64,000 nucleotides of DNA. Source: Azolla caroliniana. Lineage: Eukaryota; Polypodiophyta. Of the stretch, positions 55,391 through 64,000 are shown piece by piece. The notes beneath the pieces were generated by a model. The model made no database searches, was not told where the DNA came from, and saw only the letters and a list, made by a program, of their open reading frames with translations. The position numbers and the translations under genes were made by a program. The stretch's first letter is position 1. The number at the start of each line of letters is the position of its first letter. The DNA lies in contig JBHGNT010000015.1 of the NCBI GenBank assembly GCA_043228905.1, positions 9,486,001-9,550,000 of the forward strand, written 5' to 3'.

Positions 55391-56216
55391 TTTCGGCAAG
55401 TAGTGCAATGTACGACTTGTTTGAATATTGCGCATTCTGCAATAGAATGTAGTTTACGAACACATTGCACAATATGTCATTCTAAACTTCATTCGGTCAA
55501 GCAATGTGAATATAATCTTTTTAACAAAACAACGACGCCGGTACGGCAAATTTTTCCGGAAAATGGATACCAAGAAACCGCTCGACAAAATAATTATCAA
55601 CAAAATCAAGATTTTTCGGCGGCACAAGATAACAACTATCAACAACACAATGGAGGTCAGTTTAAACAAAATCATTATAAGAATAAAAAATTCTATAAGC
55701 AAAAAGCGTCACGACAATTTCAACAACCCCTAGATTCTAATGAAGATGGAAATCATCAGTTTGCGCAAGGTGAAGGGAGTGGAACATTTGTTCCTACCTG
55801 CTATATTTGCCGACAAGAGACATTATGCAAATCAATGACCGTCTAATGGAAAAGGAAAAACACCGGTTATGCACATGGTCATGCCGGAAATTCAGCAAGT
55901 GACCACCAGAAGTAAAAGTAAACAATCAGAGTGGGAAATTCAGGAAGTTGTTCAGAAAGCAGCCAAGGAATGGGTAGAAGAAGCAAATAAAAACAATGTG
56001 TCCCGAATGCTCCAAGACAATGAGATCAATCAAGCCAATGAATTGCCCAGAGTTATGGCCGTACCGGAACAAGAAGAAACTTGGAAAATTTTGGCGGATT
56101 GCCAGGTATCATTACCTTTGATGGGATTACTCAAATTAGTTCTTAGGTTCACAGAGAAAGTGGCAACATTAATTGCCCAAAAAGGGACGGAACAGGCACC
56201 CGTTCATTATAATTAG
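55391..56216 (+). pseudogene. gypsy element F gag, cysteine-rich and linker part
   Basis: Plus strand: VVQCTTCLNIAHSAIECSLR, THCTICHSKLHSVKQCEYNL, an unusual cysteine-rich array (two CxxC/H-type units) also present in G. An Asn/Gln-rich segment follows, then TCYICRQE, where the CCHC knuckle is cut by a frame change. QEVVQKAAKEWVEEANKNNV and WKILADCQVSLPLMGLLKLV precede protease. Coiled-coil and RNA-binding part of the capsid protein. Confidence 0.75.
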
Positions 56217-57110
56217 CCAAGTAATAATCCTTCAATTATGGATGAGCAAAATCCTTCTATTAAAGTAATAATCCATGGGCAAGAAATAGAAGGTGCTATT
56301 GTCGATGGAGGCTCAGGCATGAATGTAATTAATAGAACTACTTGTGATAGGCTTGGCATTACCAAATGGGAAGCATGTCCATTTTGGCTAAGGATGGCTG
56401 ATACCAGTACAGTATGACCAATCGGTTTACTACGGCAGTTGGATGTCGTATTAGGAGGTCACACTTTTCAAATATCAGTAGTGGTGCTTCATTTGCAAGC
56501 TCCTGGGGCATATCCTTTGCTATTAGGTCGTCTATGGTTAAAACCTTCTAATATCAAGCAAAATTGGAATCAAAATTTATTAACATTTCGAAAAGGCAAG
56601 ACGAAAATCTGGGTGTCTACTCAGAATAAGATTACGATGAGCAAACAATGTTTGCCAATTCATGCAGAGGCCGTAAATATGATGGAAGGACTAGATGAGG
56701 TCGAAGAGAATCATTATTTTAATGATAACCCAAAAATTATCCCTTTGTTCGAAGTAGACATATTACAAGCCCTGACACCGTACATGGATTCACAAGAGGA
56801 ATTACCATTAGATAAGCAAACAATGAAAGAAATCCGAATGCAGCAGGAACCTACCGAAAGAGAAATGAAGGTATCTCAACGGGTTCAGGCTTTGGGATTG
56901 GAGGAAGTAAATTTGGAAGAAGATGATGAGGGGTTTGAACCGAAAATAGTGTTGATGGCTAAAGATATGAGACCAGCGGATAAGCAAAGGTTACTTGGGT
57001 TACTAAAGCAATATAAGGATGTTTTTGCTTGGTCTTTTGAAGATAGGAAAGGGCTAGATCCGGCTTTCTGCCAACACCAAATTAACTTGCATAAAGATGC
57101 GAAACCAGTT
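56217..57110 (+). pseudogene. gypsy element F protease and linker
   Basis: Plus strand: VIIHGQEIEGAIVDGGSGMN (active site DGGS), LGITKWEACPFWLRMADTST then TGA, VVLGGHTFQISVVVLHLQAP, AYPLLLGRLWLKPSNIKQNW. The linker has LTFRKGKTKIWVSTQ, GLDEVEENHYFNDNPKIIPL and YKDVFAWSFEDRKGLDPAFC. The TGA at 56416 replaces Arg of G. Confidence 0.85.
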
Positions 57111-57835
57111 CAACAACGCAAGTATCATTTAAATCCTAATTATGCAATTAAAGTTAAAGAGGAAATAGATAAACTCCTGAAGGTAGGGTTTATTTGACCA
57201 GTAAAAAAAGCTACATGGCTGAGTCCAATTGTAGTTGTCCCGAAAAAGAAGGGGAAAATTTGAGTATGCGTCGACTACCGGAAACTAAATGCAGCAACAG
57301 TAACAGACGCATTTCCATTACCATTTACGGATGGGATATTGGATGCAGTCGCTGGTCATGAAATGTATAGTTTCCTGAATGGATTTAGTGGATATAATCA
57401 AGTAAGGATGCATCCAGAGGATCAAGAAAAGACAGCCTTTGTTACGGAATGGGGAGTATTTGTGGCAGTAGTAATGATGTTCAGATTAAAAATAGCTCCG
57501 GCCACATTTCAAAGGGTTATACAGGAAATCTTTGCGGAATACATTCCCTCATTTATGCAAGTTTTCCTGGATGATTTCGCCGTGTATAGTCGGAAATCGG
57601 AACATTTCGAACATTTACGACTATGTTTGGAGCAATGTCGGAAAGGTCGGCTCAGCTTGAATCCGGCAAAATGCGCGTTCGGAGTTACTAGTGGGGCATT
57701 GTTAGGCCATATTGTCGGCCAAGAAGGAATTGCAATTGACCCAGACAAGGTCAGGGCCATATTAGAAGCACCAACACCTACAAATGCTAAGGGCCTTAGT
57801 TGGTTCTTGGGGCAAATTAGATGGCATAGCATGAT
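57111..57835 (+). pseudogene. gypsy element F reverse transcriptase
   Basis: Plus strand: KYHLNPNYAIKVKEEIDKLL, then TGA at 57196, ATWLSPIVVVPKKKGKI, TGA at 57261, VCVDYRKLNAATVTDAFPLP, MYSFLNGFSGYNQVRMHPED and APATFQRVIQEIFAEYIPSF. The active site is FLDDFAVYSR, followed by LSLNPAKCAFGVTSGALLGH and GLSWFLGQIRWHSMMIRYL. Both TGAs sit where G has Arg. The catalytic FLDD is retained. Confidence 0.9.
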
Positions 57836-58345
57836 GATTAGATATCTTGTGGATGTTGCCATTCCTCTACACACAGCAGTGCATAAAGCACCTTTTCAAT
57901 GGACAAGTGTGGAACATGAAAATGTTATCTAAAGTTCTGGTGGTTCAACCACCAAACTGGAATAAACCTTTCCATGTGCTCGTTGATGCATCTGATATAG
58001 CAATTGGCAGTGCACTTATGCAGTTATCTGAACCAAACTGGTATAGACCAGTGTATTACACTAGTCGGAAACTCTCGACAGCGGAAAGAAATTATTCAAC
58101 AACTGAGAGGGAAGCGTTAGGAATGATTTATAGTATCAATAAATTTCGCCACTACCTTTTGGGCAAGAAATTTACATTCCATGTCGATCATTTTGCTCTT
58201 CTCTATTTGGTCTCTAAACAAGAATTAACTGGTAAGTTAGCACGATGGACATTACTACTGCAAGAATTCGAGTTTGACATTTTACATCGGCCAAGAGTAC
58301 AACATGCAATTCCTGATTATCTTAGCCGACTAGAGTCGGGAGAAG
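57836..58345 (+). pseudogene. gypsy element F RNase H
   Basis: Plus strand: NKPFHVLVDASDIAIGSALM, VYYTSRKLSTAERNYSTTER, FHVDHFALLYLVSKQELTGK and DILHRPRVQHAIPDYLSRLE. A short deletion or frameshift near 57925 removes the YRALK-type segment seen in G. The RNase H Asp residues in VDASD and the HVDH region are kept. Confidence 0.85.
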
Positions 58346-59760
58346 AAGGCATAGGTGTGCTAGACGATTTTCCGGATGGACAACTCTTTCGAGTGGAAGC
58401 AATACAGGTACAAGAAATAAATGAGGAAAGCAAGGATGCTTGGATCTCCGAGATGAAAATCTTTGTTACAACAGGGCTACCACCCAAGCATCTATCGGCG
58501 GATGAGAGGAAAAGGTTAGTTGTTCATAGTCAGAATTATTGTTTTTTGAACGATACTCTCTATCATAAAGGTGTAGACGCAATTTGGAGAAGGACAGTAC
58601 GACAATTTGAGAAATTGATAATTCTGCGAGAATCTCATTGTGGTATTGCAGGTGGTCATTATACCGGAGAAACTACAGCCCGAAAAATATGGAACAGTGG
58701 CTTATGGTGGCCGACAGTAATGAAGGATGTAGTGGACTATTGTCGAAAATGTGATTTATGTCAAAGATTGGGGCAACCCACAGAAAAGGACAGAATGCCT
58801 TTCCAACCTATTTTGCCTTTGGAGCCATTTCAAAAATGGGGATTGGATTTTGTCGGTTCATTTAAACCAGTAACCATACGCACAGGTAATCGTTACATCA
58901 TAGTCGCCACAGATTACTGTACAAAGTGGGTAGAAGCTAAACCTCTCAGGGATAGTACGGTAGCATCAACAACAAAAAATTTGTACAAAAATATATGGTG
59001 TCGATTTGGGTGTCCGATAGAATTGTTAAGCGATCAAGGTACACATCTTATTAATAAAATTGTACATGAGCTATCCACATATTACGCAGTGGTTCATAAG
59101 AAGAGGACTCCTTACTATCCACAAGCAAATGGATTAGCAGAATCGACAAATAAAACACTGCAGACAATACTCAAAAAGATAGTCAATGAAAATCGTACAG
59201 ATTGGGATCAAAAGCTTCAGAGTGCTTTATGGGCATATCGGACGTCTTATAAAACATCTATTAAATCAACTCCTTTCTGAACGGCTTTCGGATTAGAAGC
59301 CATAATGCCAGTAGAATTTCAGATTTCGACACTCCGAATACAGGCAACTAAAAAATTAAATGAACTGCAGTCAGAACAAATTCGGAAAGAAGCCTTATTG
59401 ATGCTAGAAGAAGAATGAATACATGCCATGCCAGCTTTAGAACACAAGCAAAGACAAACAAAGGCATTTGTAAATCGTCACAGACGTCAAAACGAATTGT
59501 AGTTTGGAATCGGCAAACCGGTACTAGTATTCCAAACTAAGATGGGGCCAATGCCGGGAAAATTATGATTTCGATGGATAGGACCAGTTTGGGTTGTGAA
59601 CAACAAGAATGGGGCGTATCAAGTTGGTACATTATTAGGTGAGATTTTACCAAAATGGGTAAATGGTTTACGGCTTAAACCATATCACGGGCTAATGCCG
59701 GAAAACCCATTTAAACTCGAAACTGATGCAAAGTGATGTGGCATAGGTCACACAAAAAAC
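58346..59760 (+). pseudogene. gypsy element F integrase
   Basis: Open to 59277. H2C2 zinc finger: ESHCGIAGGHYTGETTARKI, GLWWPTVMKDVVDYCRKCDL. Catalytic core: FQKWGLDFVGSFKPV (Asp), ELLSDQGTHLINKI (Asp), YYPQANGLAESTNKTLQ (Glu). After a TGA at 59278 (Arg in G) the C-terminal domain continues: FGLEAIMPVEFQI, FGIGKPVLVFQTKMGPM, WVVNNKNGAYQVG and EILPKWVNGLRLKPYHG, ending near 59737. No chromodomain. Confidence 0.9.
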
Positions 59761-59936
59761 AAAAAAAAAACTAACTATAGATAATCTTGGCAAAAGCACC
59801 TAACTGTCAAAAAGAAAATCTTGGAAAAGACTTAGACAGGCTATAAGTAAAGGCGCAGTGGAGTCATGCAACTAACACTCATTATTGTTATTCCTAACTT
59901 TTTCATTAATAGTATCGTTTCCATTCCCTAGGCATC

Positions 59937-60611
59937 ATGCAACACGTTATTTCCTTAAAACCTATTTCTGCAACGTCTATTTCACCACAGAGAGAAAAGT
60001 GTATCCGTGTTGAAAGTTTTTCTGCTCTGCCTCACCATAGCTTGAAGCTTTCTTCGCCTCCAAGACAGAACTTCGATTCATCAGACGATGACGACAATAT
60101 GGCGATTTATGTTTCTGACAACTTGCAACAATGGCTCATCAACAAAAACCTACAAGGTTTCATCAAAGTTGCAGAGGCAAAACCTCACCCTCGTGCTGCA
60201 AAGATCCTGCTGCAAATCGACGTATCCAAAATCATCAATAAAAAGGTACGTTCTATTTTGGAATTCAAAAGAGAAGGTTTCGATGTTATCTAGATAATGG
60301 ACAAGGATGTGCTCAGGTCATATTTCGAGGAATATTCTCCCTCTGCGAAGGCTTTTCAAACGCAAGGAGGCGCCGATGAATTTTTTCATGAAGTCGCCAG
60401 ATTTTTGTTGGAAGTAGGGTTTGTAAGTCCCTGGTTTTATTGTATGCCCAAGAAACGGGCCGGATTCATAATCTCCACATACGAGGGTGAAATTTTTGAT
60501 TGGGGATTGCTGTTAGCAAACGCTCTACGAGAGCAATTGTATGGGGTGCAGCAAGGGAAACCAATGAAACCAATATTTGCTCGTTGGTTGTCAGTATTGT
60601 TTCTGTCTTAG
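59937..60611 (+). pseudogene. gypsy element F extra ORF, N-terminal globular domain
   Basis: Plus strand, 160 bases after the integrase end. SPPRQNFDSSDDDDNMAIYV, SDNLQQWLINKNLQGFIKVA, then a stop at 60291, MDKDVLRSYFEEYSPSAKAF and EFFHEVARFLLEVGFVSPWF. GFIISTYEGEIFDWGLLLAN and FARWLSVLFLS end it. Domain order and spacing match G (24290-23697 plus 20681-20570), though overall divergence is large. Not gag, pol or a membrane envelope: no signal peptide or transmembrane helix is evident. Function unknown. Confidence 0.7.
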
Positions 60612-61000
60612 AGATTAGAAAACCAACCGAAAGAACAAAGGCCGCCACAACTACAAGCGCCCCGACCCCGAAGACAAGTGCAATAGGAAGAGTGGTAGGA
60701 AGAAGAATCGACGCATGTCAACACCACTCAATCAGAACCCGAAAAGCAACCGGCCTCACCACAACCACAACCTCAAAAACAACCCGCCACGCAGCCAGAA
60801 TCTCGACAACAACCGGACCCCAAGACCACTACACCACTGCAGTCACAAACACAACAAAAATCGACACCTGTCGGAACTGAACACACAACGGCCGCGAAGG
60901 ATGAAACAAAGATCCCAATGATTTTCTCAAACTTAGTAGGAGGAGCTTGCGCAGAAGAAACAAAGAATCAACAATAAAGCCACACATAGTGCACAAATAC
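60612..61000 (+). pseudogene. gypsy element F extra ORF, Pro/Gln-rich linker
   Basis: One plus frame reads PPQLQAPRPRRQVQ and later EPEKQPASPQPQPQKQPATQ, PESRQQPDPKTTTPLQSQTQ: a disordered Pro/Gln/Thr linker, interrupted by stops. The other frames here give Thr-rich or Asn/His-rich shadows. Confidence 0.5.
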
Positions 61001-62619
61001 CTCGCGTCAATCCTAATGATACGACCAAAGTTCAAAAAGGGCAGTCGTCAATAACAACGGCAAGAGAAGTAGTAGGCTTTGCCGACATTCCTCCAACAGC
61101 ACTTGAACTGGCAGCTATTCTACAATTCGGAACATCGTATGAGCTAGTAGAATGGTTAGCACGAAAATTACAGGAGGTATCGGAAAGAATGGCACAGGAA
61201 CAAAAGGATCAAATAATGATCCAAAAGTCATTGAGTGGAGCTGTTGAGCCGCGAGAACAACATGAATTAGATCAAATCGGCCAACATTGTAGTGCGAGAA
61301 ACAAGGGCGAGGCTATACAGATGCCACCATTACATGAGGCTCTGGTGGAAGTACATTGAGAATATGAAAAGGCCAGCCGAGCAGCCAAAGATATGGCTGA
61401 TTTATACAAAAAATCATCAGCGGCATCAGAAGTGCTAAATGCACAATGTACAAACATGAAAATGGAAAACCTGCAGTTGACGGAACAACTCTTACAAGTA
61501 GAAGAGCAACTGCAGAAAACAAGGGATGAACTATTGCAGAAGGAGTCAAGCAGACCTTTGGAGGCTGATCAAGAATTGCAACAAAAGCTACAACAAGTAG
61601 AAGCAGCATTCAAGGCGGCGGAAGCTAGAGCTGAAAAAGCTAAAACCCGATCCAAGAAACTAGAGGATCGGATACAACTAGCAAAGACGGAAATCGTAAA
61701 ATGGCTCAATGCAAAGGATGAATTGATTCAACAGCTGCGCCGAAAGTTAGCACAGCAACAGGAAGCCACGCGCCAAAACGTTGAGCAAGTGGAGGAGCTT
61801 GAAGACTATGTAAATGTACAAACAGAATATTTTGCAAAAGAGATGGTCGGAAAAGACACCTTGCTAAATGAAATCGACGAAAAATATAATAAATAGCAGG
61901 AAGAATGGGAAGTAGCTAGGGCAACTCTGGAAAAACGGTGTTCAGAAGTGGAAGTTATGTATGAAAAAAGGCGAGTTGACCTATTACTCACACAAAACAA
62001 GTTGTTGCAAACAGAAGCAGAAAATAATGCTCGAATTGATGATTTACGAAGAACATTGGCAGCAGCGCAGTTTCAGGCAAGTATAACCGAGGAAAAAATT
62101 CGAGCTATCCCAAAACGCCATAAGCTTAACACCTTGAAAATGGTGAATGAGTCCATCGATAAGGGCTGGAAAACTTGGTCGGCACAAGCAGCCAAACTTC
62201 AGTTGTTACGGGCCGGCAGGGACAATAGGAAGGCTCACGGCGAAGGTTTCTTCAAAATGACAGAAGAGGCAATATCAACTGTTCAAGAGGATATTGCTAA
62301 AGACTTGTATGAGATAGTAGCTTGCCACCGAGAAGAAGTTAGTCGAATTATGCAAGAATTCGACAAACAAGATGTCGACACAGCTGTCCAGCTAGATAAC
62401 CTTGAATCTGAAAGGCGTAACCAAACCCCAAGACTTGGAGCACCGGAAACAAAGAAACCAAGGCCATCGACCGAAGATACAAACACGTTTACAGAAACCG
62501 AAGACGAAGACGAAGACGAAGAAGACATGCCCCAACCAGAACCTTCATTGCTCGATATTCTGCAGGATGACGTGGACGACGATTTAGACGAGGACCTTCC
62601 GTCAGAACTACAGGAGTAG
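61001..62619 (+). pseudogene. gypsy element F extra ORF, coiled coil and acidic tail
   Basis: Plus frame: VGFADIPPTALELAAILQFG, TSYELVEWLARKLQEVSERM, a stop at 61358, then heptad-rich NLQLTEQLLQVEEQLQKTRD, LQQKLQQVEAAFKAAEARAE and LIQQLRRKLAQQQEATRQNV. A stop follows at 61894, then RRVDLLLTQNKLLQTEAENN. The end module is GWKTWSAQAAKLQLLRAGRD, VQEDIAKDLYEIVACHREEV, and a strongly acidic tail (TETEDEDEDEEDMP, LQDDVDDDLDEDLP). The W-W-QAA-LQLLRA module and coiled coil are shared with G. Only a few stops over 540 codons imply that the ORF was under selection until recently. Confidence 0.7.
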
Positions 62620-62671
62620 AAGGGGTACTGTGGGTTCGTCGGGCAAGACCCTGGCCCACGGGTGTGCCAAG

Positions 62672-63115
62672 TGTTACCAAAACAAGTGGGAAAGTGTCGA
62701 AGTCAGAAATGTCGAAGGTTTGAAGTCGGAATCGGAGTCGGATCGGTATAGAGGATCGATGAGTCAGCATTTGCCGTAGAAATTATAGTTAGTTAGAGAT
62801 TTTGTAGTTGTTGCCTTTTTGGCAATATGTTTTCTTGATGAGGAAGCCCTTCCGGTTGCCTATAAAAGGAATCGAAGGCAGTGTAAAGAGACATCGTTTT
62901 ATTTAGTAATATAAAGTTAGTTTAGGAAATCTCTGTGTACGAAACACTCTGTCAATCTATTTCCTTTCTGTCATAACTTAATACGTAAATAGCGATCTCG
63001 ATGTTTACAGCCATTTTAGTATCTATTCGTCTAAACCACAATTCATTGGTAGAACGTTCGATGAGCAACGTTCGACTTATACTGTGTCAGCAATAGTTAT
63101 TGTCGACCGAACACA
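62672..63115 (+). repeat. 3' LTR of gypsy element F
   Basis: 444 bases, TGTTACCAAAACAAG to ACCGAACACA, shorter than the 5' LTR by two small deletions. Includes CCTATAAAAGGAATCG near 62859 as TATA box; the 5' LTR has a deletion in the same place. CCCACGGGTGTGCCA precedes it. Confidence 0.9.
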
Positions 63116-63616
63116 CATCCGATTTCCATCCAGATGGGTCCTTGTATCTTTCAATCGATCTTTTTCGGTCATCCTGGAGTCCGTTGTCTTCTTCTCCGAC
63201 TCCCAATCAGCAATGGCCTTGTCTTCCATGAAGACTATGTCTCGACTCCGAAAGACCTTCTTGTCTACCAAGTCCCACACTCGATAACTAAACTCATCAT
63301 CGCCGTATCCAAGGAATATGCACGATCGGGATTTCGGCTCCAGTTTCCCTGTCTTGTCCTTTGCTACATGCACGTGAGCGAGTCAACCGAACACCTTCAG
63401 ATGTTGGTAAGACACGTCTTTATCAGTCCATACTCTATGTGGTGTATCTCCTTCCAAGGGTGCTGAGGGTGATCTATTTATCACAAATGTCGTTGTCATT
63501 AGCGCCTCCGCCCAAAACTTCTTGGGCAGCTTAGCATGTGGTAAGATGCTTTGGACTCTCTCCATCATCGTTCGGTTCATCCTTTTGGCCAATCCGTTCA
63601 GCTCTAGTGTCTTCGA
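63116..63616 (-). pseudogene. copia element K integrase C-terminal part
   Basis: Minus strand: LELNGLAKRMNRTMMERVQS, LPKKFWAEALMTTTFVINRS, PSAPLEGDTPHRVWTDKDV, MHVAKDKTGKLEPKSRSCIF, LGYGDDEFSYRVWDLVDKKV and DTRTHLDGNRM, meeting element F at 63116. Homologous to 47337-47860 of J. Its 5' end is cut by the LTR at 63617. Confidence 0.85.
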
Positions 63617-63962
63617 TGTTGAGAAGCAAGCTCAACAAAGGTATGTGATGCTTATTGAGAAATAAGCTATAGTAGCTATTAGCTAATTACCTACTTGTGG
63701 ACATAAAGGTGAAACAACTATTTAGCTATGCACAATTATTTAGCTATTGGCAGCTAATTAGCTGCATATATAAGTCACTTATATACTTAGGTAAAAAGTA
63801 AGTGTAGTATTTAGTAGAGTAGTGAGAGTAGAGAGTTGTAAGAACAGAAAACTGACGAGAGCAAGTTGAGCTTTGCGTGTAATGGAATAGAAGCTTTTGT
63901 TTTGCTACAGAGGTAAGTCTCCTTCCCCTTCTTTTTTGTCTTGAGCACTAAACAATCCAACA
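63617..63962 (+). repeat. copia-type LTR (element N) inserted in copia K
   Basis: Begins TGTTGAGAAGCAAGCTCAAC, a self-complementary copia LTR start, directly after the copia K integrase is interrupted, and ends near CAATCCAACA. GCATATATAAGTCACTTATA near 63763 looks like the TATA region. The rest of the element, if any, lies beyond the window. Confidence 0.55.
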
Positions 63963-64000
63963 CATCACGATCCGTTGTGCACACAGAAGAGCCGTAGTGC
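63963..64000. other. window end, unassigned
   Basis: 38 bases after the LTR; too short to identify and no standard copia primer site is visible. Confidence 0.4.

Larger units (their letters stand above)
54085..63115 (+). mobile_element. near-complete Ty3/gypsy retrotransposon F with extra 3' ORF
   Basis: 9031 bases between LTRs (54085-54564 and 62672-63115), flanked by CATCT (54080-54084) and CATCC (63116-63120), a 5-base target duplication with one change. The order is gag, protease, RT, RNase H, integrase, then ~2.7 kb of extra ORF. It sits in the linker of copia K, whose reading resumes on both sides (GNRM / NKMTLDE). Many stops, mostly TGA, make it non-autonomous now. Family mate of G and H. 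Confidence 0.9.

Noticed and set aside
56416-59278. TGA codons in gypsy F as sites of U-to-C RNA editing, common in ferns
   Set aside because: That editing is organellar; this is a nuclear retrotransposon, and CpG deamination explains the changes.
60500-60880. Thr-rich ORF after the extra ORF N-domain
   Set aside because: Out-of-frame reading of the Pro/Gln-rich linker.

Overview
The window looks like nuclear DNA of a land plant with a large, retrotransposon-rich genome. Two host genes are visible: an intronless PPR gene (3333-4934, +) and a small spliced RNA-recognition-motif gene (12772-13616, -, four exons, all GT-AG introns). The PPR gene has regular P-L-S repeats with SWTALIAGYAE-type motifs, a style I associate with ferns. 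A leptosporangiate fern is my best guess, but this is inference; a lycophyte is not excluded. Nearly everything else is LTR retrotransposon, LINE, SINE-like or DNA-transposon sequence, mostly broken and nested.

Layout. 1-3045: two opposed Ty1/copia fragments. 3333-5390: the PPR gene and a decayed tandem copy of its 3' end. 6160-11312: remains of a Ty3/gypsy chromovirus split by a degenerate LINE. 12772-13616: the RRM gene, with (TA)n and (CA)n tracts upstream. 13870-17990: a patchwork of gypsy gag, copia and LTR pieces. 17991-29160: a minus-strand gypsy element (G), with gag, protease, RT, RNase H, integrase and then an extra 3' ORF. A compact LTR element without pol (20682-23696) has inserted into that extra ORF, with identical 5-bp target duplications. 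29525-30142: a 308-bp tandem duplication. 30842-33388: copia fragments.

33389-46616: a copia element (A, minus strand) carrying at least three insertions. These are an hAT-like element (36175-38956) that itself carries a 5'-truncated LINE, an RT-deleted gypsy element (B, 39139-45146), and a probable solo LTR with a SINE-like module. 46617-49980: the 3' part of a plus-strand copia element (J) with its LTR. 50606-51770: LTR and gag of another copia (M). 51819-63616: copia K (minus strand), split by a near-complete gypsy element F (54085-63115, CATC[T/C] target duplication). 63617-63962: another LTR.

How it fits together. F and G belong to one gypsy family. Both carry, after integrase, a long extra ORF made of a globular N-terminal domain, a low-complexity linker, a coiled coil and an acidic tail. 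Its conservation between two diverged copies suggests a real element-encoded protein and is the most interesting feature here. The second theme is a set of tRNA-like (A-box/B-box) modules scattered through the window and repeatedly found inside LTRs. No element looks intact. Most stop codons in F that can be checked against G are CGA-to-TGA changes, as expected from deamination of methylated CpG.
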